Shown here: positions 7,369 to 15,223 of the stretch, piece after piece
Layout of the letters: every line of letters starts with the position of its first letter
Position numbering within the stretch: position 1 is the stretch's first letter
Source: CBFHSD01 sp965658375
GTDB lineage: Bacteria > Bacteroidota > Bacteroidia > Flavobacteriales_G > Salibacteraceae
Assembly: GCA_965658375.1 (NCBI GenBank)
Contig: CBFHSD010000028.1
Location: 1-29,361 of the forward strand
Direction: 5' to 3'
DNA: 29,361 nt
The notes under the pieces: generated by a model
Told to the model about the DNA's origin: nothing
Databases searched by the model: none
The model's input: only the letters and a program-made list of their open reading frames with translations
Position numbers and translations under genes: made by a program

Positions 7369-8238
7369 TTAGCCGTGCACCAGTTTGAGATTGTCAAAAT
7401 ACATTTCGGCACTTTCTGATGAGCCGTCATGGAGTGCTGTAATGGCAAAAGAATAGTCAGGTGAGGAACTGAACTCAAAAATAACGTCTGTTAGTTCTAG
7501 GTAGATCTTATTCCAGTCAGCACTTCCATCTGCATTGATTATGGGTCTTAAAGTAAGAAGCAATACTTCGTTGGGAGGGGAGTCTATTAAGTCGTAAACG
7601 ATACTGATCGCGAATTCTTGATCTACCTTGTAGTCTAGTTCAAGAAATATTTTCTCTCCTGTTTTGGGAAGTACATATCCTTCTTTGGTCATTAGCTTTA
7701 ATCCAGGCTTGTCTGCTGTGAGTTCACTAAAAGCTACATAGTTTTTTGTGAAATCGGGGTAGGAAGAAGTGGTTTGAATGCGGTCCATACCTACATCACT
7801 AGATGAAATTGTGTCTATAGTAAGCACCCCATCTTCAAAATCTTCATTCCAAGGGTCTTGAACCAGACTGTTGTAAGTAACCGTTGGGGTAAGGGTGATG
7901 ACACTGTCTTCGTAAAGTTCAAAATCTCCACCTTCCCAAGTATTGTAGAAGGTATAAGCTTCTCTTGTATTGGAAATGCCATTGAGTTTTATTCCTGCAC
8001 GTACTTTAATATCTACGGGAGATGAATTAAGTACTGCAACCTCACAAGGCAATTCAAACACTCCTGCCTCTTGATCGTTTAAGTAGATCCAAGCATCTGG
8101 TATATTGGCACCCCCATTCGAATTTGGTCCTGTTTCTTCAAATTCTACATTTTCTATACGGATGTATTTAGGCACCTCTGCCTCTCTGTTGCACCCAAAA
8201 ATGGTAAGAATAAGAATAAAAGTACTGACTAATCTCAT
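7369..8238 (-). CDS. Putative lipoprotein of unknown function, coupled to the sugar phosphotransferase
   Basis: A 289-residue protein with a short lipoprotein signal (hydrophobic residues 5-14, lipobox ending IFGC with Cys16), so it is probably anchored in the outer or cytoplasmic membrane. The N-terminal third contains a PEGA-like beta segment (IPDAWIYLNDQEAGVFELP and a following SSPVDIKVRAGI). The C-terminal half is beta-rich and ends in a YFDNLKLVHG stretch reminiscent of carbohydrate-binding jelly-roll domains. Neither comparison is firm. The stop is one base before the start of the WcaJ-type gene, and the oxidoreductase gene ends 44 nt upstream, so it sits in the middle of a likely operon for surface polysaccharide. 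I do not recognise a named family. Confidence 0.8.
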   Translation of the reverse strand: MRLVSTFILILTIFGCNREAEVPKYIRIENVEFEETGPNSNGGANIPDAWIYLNDQEAGVFELPCEVAVLNSSPVDIKVRAGIKLNGISNTREAYTFYNTWEGGDFELYEDSVITLTPTVTYNSLVQDPWNEDFEDGVLTIDTISSSDVGMDRIQTTSSYPDFTKNYVAFSELTADKPGLKLMTKEGYVLPKTGEKIFLELDYKVDQEFAISIVYDLIDSPPNEVLLLTLRPIINADGSADWNKIYLELTDVIFEFSSSPDYSFAITALHDGSSESAEMYFDNLKLVHG

Positions 8239-8282
8239 GAGGATTTTACTTGGCCGCTAATCTCGGTAATCTATTTGAAACT

Positions 8283-9269
8283 TTAAGCAATGTGCGCATT
8301 ATGGCTAATCTTGGCTAAAATCATATGAGCAACCTCTAAAGCACGATAGCCATCGTGTAACGGCACAGCTGTGTTTTTATTGTTTTCAATTGCTTCGGCA
8401 AAACTTTGCAGTTCGTCTTTGATTGCATTATTGGGTGAAACCTCCGGATTATTGAATAGAATTTGTTTGTCTGGGTTTCCATCGGTTCCGGGCCAAACTA
8501 CCGCAAGCGGATCAGCTTCTCCTTTCATTTCTTCCATTTCCACAATCTCTACTTTCTTTTCTAAGAAATCTACAGATATGTAGGCGTTGGGTCTGAAAAC
8601 ACGTGTTTTACGCATGTTTTTGAGAGAAATTCTGCTTGCTGTTAAATTTGCGACACAACCATTGTCAAATTCTAAGCGTGCATTGCAAATGTCTGGTGTA
8701 GTGCTTGCAATAGCTACTCCACTAGCAGAGATTTTTCGAATGTTCGCATCCACCATACTTAGGATAATGTCAATGTCATGAATCATTAAATCCAACACTA
8801 CAGAAACATCTGTTCCTCTAGGATTAAACTGAGCAAGCCTGTGCGCCTCAATAAACATTGGGTTATTGATGTATGGCCTTGCAACTGTGTAGGCCGGATT
8901 AAAGCGTTCTACATGACCAACTTGAGCCTTTACTTCAGCCTCTTCAACCAAAGAAATTAGCTTTCTAGCTTCTTCTGGTGTATTGGTTACTGGCTTTTCT
9001 ATAAAAATGTGCTTTCCATTTCTGATGGCTTCTTTTGCCAAATCGAAATGTGAAAGAGTAGGGGTTACAATGTCTATAACATCGCAAGCAGCGATCAACT
9101 CACTAACAGAATCAAAGGATTTGATTTGAAATTGTTCAATGGCTGATGATGAATTTTCACTGTTGGGATCAAAAAAACCAACCAATTCAAAGTGGTCGTT
9201 TAACTCTTTCAACAATTTAAGGTGGATTTTTCCTAAATGTCCGGCTCCTAGTACTCCTATCTTAAGCAT
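8283..9269 (-). CDS. Gfo/Idh/MocA family oxidoreductase
   Basis: NAD(P)-dependent sugar or sugar-nucleotide oxidoreductase, 328 residues. A Rossmann GAGHLG lies at 8-13, the family's EKPV at 91-94, QVGHVERFNP at 116-125, and the second-domain D160...H164-D165 pattern. A longer frame starts at a TTG at 9329, but the ATG at 9267-9269 gives the standard N-terminus (MLKIGVLGAG), and a perfect -7 box lies between the two, 15 nt before it. It is the first gene of the minus-strand cluster that continues with a lipoprotein and the sugar phosphotransferase, which suggests a role in modifying a sugar for the surface polysaccharide. Substrate specificity in this family cannot be read from sequence. Confidence 0.92.
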   Translation of the reverse strand: MLKIGVLGAGHLGKIHLKLLKELNDHFELVGFFDPNSENSSSAIEQFQIKSFDSVSELIAACDVIDIVTPTLSHFDLAKEAIRNGKHIFIEKPVTNTPEEARKLISLVEEAEVKAQVGHVERFNPAYTVARPYINNPMFIEAHRLAQFNPRGTDVSVVLDLMIHDIDIILSMVDANIRKISASGVAIASTTPDICNARLEFDNGCVANLTASRISLKNMRKTRVFRPNAYISVDFLEKKVEIVEMEEMKGEADPLAVVWPGTDGNPDKQILFNNPEVSPNNAIKDELQSFAEAIENNKNTAVPLHDGYRALEVAHMILAKISHNAHIA

Positions 9270-9284
9270 TATTTTCGCTTTTAG

Positions 9285-9292
9285 CAAAGTTA
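9285..9292 (-). promoter_or_regulatory. Bacteroidota-type -7 box (TAACTTTG) for the Gfo/Idh-led cluster
   Basis: Perfect TAnnTTTG followed by C, 15 nt before the ATG at 9269. It probably drives the oxidoreductase, lipoprotein, sugar phosphotransferase and perhaps dehydrogenase genes. No clear -33 TTG is seen. Confidence 0.55.
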
Positions 9293-9361
9293 GGTTCGAG
9301 AGTAAAACTTGCGGGACCTTAATCTTCATTATTATTCAACAAAAGATGTTAATAGCTAAAG

Positions 9362-10027
9362 ATGTTAAGAGAAGACAATCATAAACACAGAGGTGCCCGC
9401 AAAAGGCTATTAGAAAAAATCAGCGTAGACCTTAAAAAAGAAGGCTTGTTCAACGAAGAGGTGATCAATGCAATGGATCAAATTCCAAGACACGTTTTTT
9501 TTGACAGTGTATTCGATCAAAAGTTTGCTTATGAGAATAAAGCCTTTCAAATTGGCGCTGGGCAAACCATTTCACAACCGTTTACAGTCGCAGCGCAATC
9601 ATACTTGTTACATCTAAAGAAAAGACAAAAAGTACTTGAGATAGGCACGGGCTCTGGCTATCAGGCAGCAGTGTTGGCTCAATTGGGTTACAAAGTCTTT
9701 AGCATTGAACGACAAAAATTGTTGTTTGACAGAAGTAAGAGTGTTTTAAGAAACCTGGGATACAAAGTGAATCAGATTTATGGTGATGGCTTTTTAGGCT
9801 TTCCCACTTTTGCGCCTTTTGATGGTATAATTGTTACGTGTGGTGCGCCACATGTTCCGCAAACACTAAAAGATCAGTTGGTAGTGGGGGGCAATCTTGT
9901 GATTCCGGTAGGAGAAGGAGATTTTCAGACCATGTACGTTCACCAAAAGCAAGAAGATGGTACTTTTACCCAAGAAGAATTCGGCAATTTCAGTTTTGTG
10001 CCAATGCTTGAGAAAACAGAAAAGTAG
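9362..10027 (+). CDS. pcm: Protein-L-isoaspartate O-methyltransferase
   Basis: Uses S-adenosylmethionine to methylate L-isoaspartyl residues in aged proteins, starting their repair. The 221-residue protein carries the PCMT marks: the GAGQTISQPF segment at 66-74 that contacts the isoaspartate and SAM, SAM motif I VLEIGTGSGY at 91-100, an acidic E116 at the end of the next strand, and GVIVTCGAP-like FDGIIVTCGAP further on. The N-terminus starts MLREDNHKHRGARKRLLEKI, basic and slightly extended compared with the E. coli enzyme (208 residues). The ATG at 9362 is preferred because no upstream in-frame ATG is seen. It is divergent from the Gfo/Idh gene across 92 nt and stands 54 nt before the barrel gene. 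Confidence 0.96.
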   Translation: MLREDNHKHRGARKRLLEKISVDLKKEGLFNEEVINAMDQIPRHVFFDSVFDQKFAYENKAFQIGAGQTISQPFTVAAQSYLLHLKKRQKVLEIGTGSGYQAAVLAQLGYKVFSIERQKLLFDRSKSVLRNLGYKVNQIYGDGFLGFPTFAPFDGIIVTCGAPHVPQTLKDQLVVGGNLVIPVGEGDFQTMYVHQKQEDGTFTQEEFGNFSFVPMLEKTEK

Positions 10028-10081
10028 AACCATCACAAATAATTAAACAACTTTTGCGTTTCAGCATTTAAATAGGAAACT

Positions 10082-10852
10082 ATGATTTTGAAAAGACTAC
10101 ATCTCTTACCCATTGCACTGTTTATATTAGGAAGTAACCAACTCTTTGCCCAAGAGGTAGACCAAAGCTTAAAATGGCAGCAAAAAGACTGGGGAACCGC
10201 TTTTAACGTCAATGGCTTGATTCAGAACATCAATTTAACGGCTCCAGAATCAGCAATAAATCAGCCATATCTCTTTGCTAAGCAAGCGGTAAAATCAGAT
10301 TTAATGCTGCGCTATGGTTTTGGTGTCATCAATTACAATAATGGTTACAATTCAACAGATAGTATTGGTTTAGCAGAGGTCATAGCAGACTCATCATATA
10401 AGCAAGCCAATTTTTTCTTCAGTTTGGGAGCTGAAAAACACTTTGCTGGTACCAGACGCTTAGATCCTTACGTTGGTTTGGAATTGGTTCTAGGAATTGT
10501 AGGCAGAGAAAACATCAACACCGTAGAGACCTTTAGAGATACAACTGGAGTGGCTAGACTAAATACCGTTGAAGAATATGCTGGAGGTACATCATTTGGT
10601 GCTAACATTATTTTAGGAACCAATTACTTTGTTGCTGAAAGATTGAGTCTAGGAGCCGAGTTTATGTACGGTTTTACTTCTATGTCAACCGGAGGAGATT
10701 TTTCTAAAGTGACTATTTTCGAACCAGTAGCAGGCACGGGAACCACTACCAGAGAAATAGGGTCGCAAAGAAGCACAGCTAACGGACTAAGTATGAATTC
10801 CCAAGTCAGTATCACTCTCAGTTATTTTTTCGACTTGAACGCTAAAAAGTAG
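10082..10852 (+). CDS. Outer-membrane beta-barrel protein
   Basis: A 256-residue secreted protein with a signal peptide (basic KR at 4-5, hydrophobic stretch 8-18, likely cleavage after FAQ at 22-24). The rest alternates polar and hydrophobic residues with many aromatic strand ends (YGFGVINYNNGY, FFFSLGAEKHFAG, YVGLELVLGIVG, LSLGAEFMYGF) and ends in a strand SQVSITLSYFF followed by a short tail, as in the 8-stranded OmpA/OprF-like barrels common in Bacteroidota. No OmpA peptidoglycan-binding domain follows. A one-mismatch -7 box (AACTTTTG, 10049-10056) lies 25 nt upstream of the ATG at 10082. Its cargo or structural role is unknown. It converges with a small lipoprotein gene 19 nt away. Confidence 0.8.
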   Translation: MILKRLHLLPIALFILGSNQLFAQEVDQSLKWQQKDWGTAFNVNGLIQNINLTAPESAINQPYLFAKQAVKSDLMLRYGFGVINYNNGYNSTDSIGLAEVIADSSYKQANFFFSLGAEKHFAGTRRLDPYVGLELVLGIVGRENINTVETFRDTTGVARLNTVEEYAGGTSFGANIILGTNYFVAERLSLGAEFMYGFTSMSTGGDFSKVTIFEPVAGTGTTTREIGSQRSTANGLSMNSQVSITLSYFFDLNAKK

Positions 10853-10871
10853 CGTAGAAACCTTCTTCAAA

Positions 10872-11402
10872 TTAGTCAAATACCGGGACAATTACCTCAG
10901 AGGAGGTAACCAAGACGGCATCGAATGAAAAAGGAATACTATCAGCAACACCATTCATAACAATGGTGTCTGTGAAATAGATGCTCGTATACGCATTTAA
11001 TATTCCTAAATCTCTTTCTGTTAGTGCAAGGTTAAAAGTGTCTCCAGCGTATTTTGGAAGAGAGTCAAGAGATACGGTATATTGAAGTCCAGAACCTAGA
11101 AATGTCAATTCAGCTTGTAAACTATTGTGCGCTAGTCCAGAAATGTTTGTAAAAACATAAGCTAGCTGAGTAGCTTCATTGGAACTGACATGGGTGTAAT
11201 AGTCAATCTCTGGATTTACTCTATAATCAACTGGAAAAGACATGTCGTAGGGAATTAAAAACTGATTTGTATCTGCTAAGTCAACAGTATCTTGAGCAAG
11301 TGTGGTCAGCTCAAAGATGTAGTCTTTTTGGTTTTCCTTACAAGCAAATACGAAGATCACTAAAAACAGGAAAGATAAAGTTGGGCGTAGTCTAAAAAGC
11401 AT
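10872..11402 (-). CDS. Small putative lipoprotein of unknown function
   Basis: Starting at the ATG at 11400-11402 gives 176 residues with a classic lipoprotein signal: basic residues at 4 and 6, a hydrophobic core, and a lipobox ending FVFAC (Cys21). An AAAAGAG purine tract lies directly before the ATG. A longer frame from a TTG at 11438 would place 12 extra residues before the signal and is not favoured. The mature protein begins KENQKDYIFELTTLAQDT and is beta-rich, without a domain I recognise. Downstream lies the convergent barrel gene; upstream, within 73 nt, is the divergent secreted nuclease gene. Cellular place: membrane-anchored, probably periplasmic or surface-facing. Function unknown. 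Confidence 0.75.
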   Translation of the reverse strand: MLFRLRPTLSFLFLVIFVFACKENQKDYIFELTTLAQDTVDLADTNQFLIPYDMSFPVDYRVNPEIDYYTHVSSNEATQLAYVFTNISGLAHNSLQAELTFLGSGLQYTVSLDSLPKYAGDTFNLALTERDLGILNAYTSIYFTDTIVMNGVADSIPFSFDAVLVTSSEVIVPVFD

Positions 11403-11449
11403 CTCTTTTAATTGTCTTACAAAGGTGGACAATCTCAAATAGAAAGCGA

Positions 11450-11457
11450 TACATTTG
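11450..11457 (+). promoter_or_regulatory. Bacteroidota-type -7 box (TACATTTG) for the secreted nuclease
   Basis: Perfect TAnnTTTG followed by C, 17 nt before the ATG at 11475. Its place inside the longer TTG-initiated frame (from 11412) argues for the internal ATG as the true start. Confidence 0.55.
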
Positions 11458-11474
11458 CAAAAAATGTAAAAGAC

Positions 11475-13061
11475 ATGAAGAATGTTTTGCTTTTATGCAC
11501 AGTGCTTTGGGCACAAGCTTCTTTTTCTCAAGGCGTCCAGCTATCAAAACCAGCCTTGAATTTTGCAGACGTAACTTTAGGGAGTCCAAGTAACCTCACG
11601 TTTGATATTTCTTTTAGCGGATATTCTTGCGACAGTGTCGAAGTATATTTAGAGCAAAACGACAATGCTTACTCAAGCAATGATCTTGGTTCAGGTGCTA
11701 AAATTGCTGCCATAGATCAAAGCATTTCTGTTGACTTTAATCCAGAGTCGAATATTGAATACACAGGTAGCATCACATTTGTATTGTCTTGTCTTGGAGA
11801 ACTTTCTGAAACAGTATCTATTAATTTGTTGGGGAACGGACGCCTTGGTAATTCCAAGTATGCAAGTACTTTTAATTTATGGGATGTAGCTTTAAGGAGC
11901 GAGCTCAAAACCATTTCTTCTGCTGGCTATCAGAGCCTTTCATATTCTGCCGCTAGAGACGAGATGTATGGAGATATTGATAATGTTGGAGGCGATGTAA
12001 CTTGTGTTTATACAGGGAGATCGGCTACGTTTAATACAAGAGCAGGAGCGAACGCGAACAGTTTTAATTGCGAACACACTTTCCCTCAAGGCTTCTTTAA
12101 TCAAGCCTCTCCCATGCGAAGCGATATTCACCATTTATTTCCAACTGATGTAAATTCGAATAGCCAACGTGGCAATTTGCCTTTTGGAGTTGTGAGTGGA
12201 ACGCCTTCATGGAGCGAAGGAGGGTCAAAAAAGAACAGCTCAAGATTTGAACCTAGAGATGACCACAAAGGAGATGTAGCACGCGCCATGATGTATTTTG
12301 TGACTCGCTACCAAGATTACAGCAGTCATTTTGCTGGACAAGTGCAAGTGATGAGAGATTGGAATGCTGTCGATCCTGTATCTACGAAGGAAATGGATAG
12401 AAATGATGCCATTGAGAATTACCAAAACAACAGAAATCCTTTTGTAGATTTTCCAGGTTTTGAAGAGCGAATTTACAGCTTTACAAGTCAGCAAAATAGA
12501 CCACGTCAAGCGAGCATGTACATTCCGCTAGACTCTGCTGGTACTACATTGAGTATGCCCGGACCAATAGATACATTGGTTTTAACACTCATAAACAATG
12601 GAGAAAAAGCTATTTCTGTAGGTCGTATTCCATCTTTGGATGAAGGGAGCGGAACCATTACCAATTGGCCTAGTGCCATGGATAGTGTTACTATTGAAGC
12701 AGGAGCTTCATTTGATGTCGCTGTGGTTCTAAGCTCAGAAAGCTATAAACCCATGTTAATTTCGAACATTACAGGACAAGGTCCTTTTTCACTTACTTAT
12801 CACATAAATAGTACTGTTGGTATAGAAGAGCAAGACGAATTGAATTGGAGCGTTTACCCCAACCCTGTTAAAGCTGGAGAGGTTATCCGTTTTGAAGGTA
12901 TGGAGCCTCATCAAACTGTGGCTGTGTACTCCTTGGCAGGGGTTAAAGTTCTAGAAACAAAGGCTTCATCTTTAGTTAGTCCAATTGTACCTGGTGTTTA
13001 CTTAATTCTCACTGAGAGCGAACTCAATAGCCGCTTTTATAAATTGATTGTAACAGAATGA
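11475..13061 (+). CDS. Secreted endonuclease I family nuclease with type IX secretion sorting domain
   Basis: Extracellular or surface DNase/RNase of the endonuclease I family (PF04231), 528 residues from the ATG at 11475. Order: signal peptide (1-19, ending ASFSQ); a beta-sandwich domain (about 21-122) resembling choice-of-anchor/ASH-type modules; the nuclease domain (about 130-345) with NCEHTFPQ at 198-205, DIHHLFPTD at 217-225, and the downstream EPRDDHKGDVARAMMYF at 259-275; a second beta region (about 360-450); and a C-terminal type A sorting domain beginning YPNP near 457, which directs export by the type IX system and surface attachment. The HTF and HHLFPTD residues form the usual metal-binding active site. 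The stop TGA overlaps the ATG of ppa (ATGA), so the two are likely co-translated. The longer TTG start at 11412 would place 21 polar residues before the signal peptide and is rejected. Confidence 0.93.
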   Translation: MKNVLLLCTVLWAQASFSQGVQLSKPALNFADVTLGSPSNLTFDISFSGYSCDSVEVYLEQNDNAYSSNDLGSGAKIAAIDQSISVDFNPESNIEYTGSITFVLSCLGELSETVSINLLGNGRLGNSKYASTFNLWDVALRSELKTISSAGYQSLSYSAARDEMYGDIDNVGGDVTCVYTGRSATFNTRAGANANSFNCEHTFPQGFFNQASPMRSDIHHLFPTDVNSNSQRGNLPFGVVSGTPSWSEGGSKKNSSRFEPRDDHKGDVARAMMYFVTRYQDYSSHFAGQVQVMRDWNAVDPVSTKEMDRNDAIENYQNNRNPFVDFPGFEERIYSFTSQQNRPRQASMYIPLDSAGTTLSMPGPIDTLVLTLINNGEKAISVGRIPSLDEGSGTITNWPSAMDSVTIEAGASFDVAVVLSSESYKPMLISNITGQGPFSLTYHINSTVGIEEQDELNWSVYPNPVKAGEVIRFEGMEPHQTVAVYSLAGVKVLETKASSLVSPIVPGVYLILTESELNSRFYKLIVTE

Positions 13062-13678
13062 TTAGAACAGATTTAGCTCATCCATGGCATGGAATTGATC
13101 CGGGAAATGATACTCAACAGGCGTTGAGAATGTTCATTGAGATGGTGCCTTCAGATACAGTGAAGTACGAAATTGATAAAGATTCAGGATTTCTTATCCT
13201 TGATAGACCGCAAAAGTACAGCAATATTATGCCTGCTTTGTATGGTTTTATTCCTAGAACATATTGTAACAGTTCTGTCGCAAATCGCTGCATGGAACAA
13301 ACAGGCCTTAAAGACATACAAGGTGATGGTGATCCCATTGATGTGGTTGTACTTACAGAACGCGAAATACCACATGGAAACATTCTTGTAAATGCAATAG
13401 CCATTGGTGGTTTTAGAATGATAGATGGAGGAGAGGCTGATGATAAAATCGTAGCCGTTTTAAAGAATGATGCGATGTACGGATCAATACAAGACATTTC
13501 TGAACTTCCCGAAGCTGTTGTGAACCGCTTAAGACATTACTTTTTGACCTATAAGGGTATTCCGGGAGAAACCCAATCTAAAACAGTTAGTATTCCTCAG
13601 GTATACAATAGAGAAGAGGCTATTGAAGTAATCAATTGCTCTAGACAAGACTATAAAACCTCTTTCGAAGGAAGATAA
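13058..13678 (+). CDS. ppa: Inorganic pyrophosphatase, family I, chlamydial-like subtype
   Basis: Hydrolyses pyrophosphate to two phosphates, pulling biosynthetic reactions forward; cytoplasmic. The 206 residues carry the family I signature GDGDPIDV at 89-96 with the metal-binding aspartates D90, D92 and D95, the YGFIPRTY segment at 62-69, and YEIDKDSG at 37-44. The N-terminal HPWHG (8-12) and the later EADDKIVAVLKND and LRHYFLTYK stretches closely recall, from memory, the chlamydial enzyme rather than the shorter E. coli type (176 residues). The ATG overlaps the stop of the nuclease gene by 4 nt. It converges with the next gene, with one base between stops. Pairing with a secreted nuclease may be chance of promoter sharing. 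Confidence 0.95.
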   Translation: MIRTDLAHPWHGIDPGNDTQQALRMFIEMVPSDTVKYEIDKDSGFLILDRPQKYSNIMPALYGFIPRTYCNSSVANRCMEQTGLKDIQGDGDPIDVVVLTEREIPHGNILVNAIAIGGFRMIDGGEADDKIVAVLKNDAMYGSIQDISELPEAVVNRLRHYFLTYKGIPGETQSKTVSIPQVYNREEAIEVINCSRQDYKTSFEGR

Positions 13679-13679
13679 G

Positions 13680-14138
13680 TTACAACAGTTTATTCAAGGC
13701 GTTATACCATTGGCCTTCGGTCAGGTATGCGCCTTTTTCAATATAATCAAACAGTTCTTGCTCTCTTAGTTTTTTGTATTTTTTATTTCCTTTGAATACT
13801 TCTACACGATTTTCTTTCAATGCATGAATAACCTTCTTTAAAGGTTCATTTTTAAAGTCGAACTCACTAGAACGCAGGATGATTGCTTTAGCCTCCTGTT
13901 CATCAAAATAAAGTAGTTCTAAGTTGTCAGAACCAAGGCGTTCTACATATTTCTTTTTGTCCAATACTTTTTGCCAAATCAGATCACTGAAAATATCAAT
14001 GATACCAATAGCTTTGTCATTCTCATTGGTTTTCATTTTTTCCCACTCTTCGCCTTGTATGCCTTGAGAGGCTAGAAAAGCGATGAATTCATCCTTTAAT
14101 GCTTCCAATTCTTGTTGGTGGAGTCTTTTGTATTTCAT
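13680..14138 (-). CDS. Small conserved Bacteroidota protein (DUF6495-like)
   Basis: A 152-residue soluble, charged protein, with no signal peptide or membrane segment. Its opening KYKRLHQQELEALKDEFIAF and the following GEEWEKMK and DIFSDLIWQKVL stretches resemble, from memory, a flavobacterial family annotated DUF6495; I cannot check this. Predicted content is helix-rich at the start and end, with a beta stretch LELLYFDEQEAKAIILRS (about 75-92). It begins at the ATG 14136-14138, 17 nt after a perfect -7 box at 14156-14163. Its stop is one base from the convergent ppa stop, and it is divergent from the AlkB-like gene. Function unknown. Confidence 0.8.
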   Translation of the reverse strand: MKYKRLHQQELEALKDEFIAFLASQGIQGEEWEKMKTNENDKAIGIIDIFSDLIWQKVLDKKKYVERLGSDNLELLYFDEQEAKAIILRSSEFDFKNEPLKKVIHALKENRVEVFKGNKKYKKLREQELFDYIEKGAYLTEGQWYNALNKLL

Positions 14139-14155
14139 TCTATTGCCTTAAAACG

Positions 14156-14163
14156 CAAAAGTA
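14156..14163 (-). promoter_or_regulatory. Bacteroidota-type -7 box (TACTTTTG); near-palindromic with a + strand box
   Basis: Perfect TAnnTTTG followed by C on the minus strand, 17 nt before the ATG at 14138. The overlapping plus-strand TATCTTTT at 14162-14169 is a one-mismatch -7 box that could serve the AlkB-like gene, making a compact divergent promoter. Confidence 0.55.
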
Positions 14164-14201
14164 TCTTTTCAATAAAATTAAGAGATGTTTATATTTATGC
14201 C

Positions 14202-15221
14202 ATGCAAGCAAAAAGTCCTTTGCCTTATGTTTTTGTATTGAGTTTGCCCTTTTGTGTGGGTGTTGCCTTTACTTTTCGTGAAGGGTTTGTTTGGCTTCCT
14301 ATGTTCTACGCTTTTGCTATAGTGCCTCTTTTAGAAGTTTTTTTCAAACCGAATCATCAAAACCTTTCACCAGGTGAAGAGCAGTCGGTTAAACAAAACA
14401 AGTGGTTTGACTATATCATCTACAGCATGGTTCCCTTGCAATATGGTTTGCTATTTTGGTTGCTTTATGAAGCCAAAGATTTTGAATGGACAGTAGAATG
14501 GTTAGGAATGACCTTATCCATGGGCTTATTATGTGGCTCTATTGGCATTAACGTTGGTCATGAGTTGGGACACAGACGTAAAGGGTTTGAAAAGAGATTA
14601 GGACAAATGCTTCTCCTTTCTAGTTTGTATCTACATTTTAATATCGAGCACAATAAAGGGCACCACGTGAGAGTTGCTACACCAGAAGATCCTGCCACAG
14701 CCAGAAGGGGAGAATGGTTGTATGTTTTCTGGTTTAGATCTATGATTTACGGCTATATAAACGCTTGGAATTTAGAATTCAAACGTTTAAAAGGAAAGTG
14801 GTTTTCATGGAAAAATCAAATGATTCAGTTCACTGCAGTATCCCTTCTCTTTTTACTTGTCATAGCGGCTTTTAACACCAATGCACTTGTCGCTTTTATT
14901 CTAGCGGCATTTTTTGGGATGATTTTGCTAGAGACCATCAATTACATAGAGCATTATGGTTTGATGAGGTCGAAAATGACCAACGGGCACTACGAGCCTG
15001 TAAGACCAAAACATAGCTGGAATAGCGACCATATCGTTGGACGTTTGCTTTTGTTTGAACTATCTAGACACAGCGATCATCACCACCTTCCAGCTAGAAA
15101 ATACCAAGTGTTGAGATACAGAGATGAAGCTCCTCAATTGCCAACGGGATATCCAGGTATGATGTTGCTTTCGGTTTTTCCACCCTTATTCTTTGCGATA
15201 ATGCATAAGCATTTACCTTAA
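14202..15221 (+). CDS. AlkB-like membrane diiron hydroxylase (alkane 1-monooxygenase family)
   Basis: Integral-membrane non-haem diiron hydroxylase, the family that oxidises terminal methyl groups of alkanes with O2 and electrons from rubredoxin. The 339 residues contain all histidine boxes: HELGH at 120-124, EHNKGHH at 149-155, the AlkB-type NYIEHYGL at 247-254, and LSRHSDHHH at 287-295. Around these are about six hydrophobic helices (for example 8-25, 31-47, 71-89, 102-118, 210-226, 228-245). It is shorter than P. putida AlkB (about 400), mostly at the N-terminus. The ATG at 14202 is chosen over a TTG at 14112, which overlaps the divergent gene. No rubredoxin, rubredoxin reductase or transporter gene lies nearby, so the electron donor and true substrate are open. 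Converges with the acyltransferase gene. Confidence 0.9.
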   Translation: MQAKSPLPYVFVLSLPFCVGVAFTFREGFVWLPMFYAFAIVPLLEVFFKPNHQNLSPGEEQSVKQNKWFDYIIYSMVPLQYGLLFWLLYEAKDFEWTVEWLGMTLSMGLLCGSIGINVGHELGHRRKGFEKRLGQMLLLSSLYLHFNIEHNKGHHVRVATPEDPATARRGEWLYVFWFRSMIYGYINAWNLEFKRLKGKWFSWKNQMIQFTAVSLLFLLVIAAFNTNALVAFILAAFFGMILLETINYIEHYGLMRSKMTNGHYEPVRPKHSWNSDHIVGRLLLFELSRHSDHHHLPARKYQVLRYRDEAPQLPTGYPGMMLLSVFPPLFFAIMHKHLP

Positions 15222-15223
15222 GA

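Noticed and set aside
7368..7478. Longer N-terminus for the sugar phosphotransferase from a TTG at 7478
   Set aside because: It would overlap the lipoprotein gene by over 100 nt, and the extra residues have no family match; the ATG right after the lipoprotein stop is better.
10839..10855. Hairpin ACGCTA/TAGCGT at the end of the barrel gene as a terminator
   Set aside because: The stem is only 6 bp and has no T-run after it on either strand.
10892..10909. Inverted repeat TTACCTC/GAGGTAA near the 3' end of the small lipoprotein gene
   Set aside because: It lies inside coding sequence and lacks a T-run; a 7-bp repeat of this kind is expected by chance.
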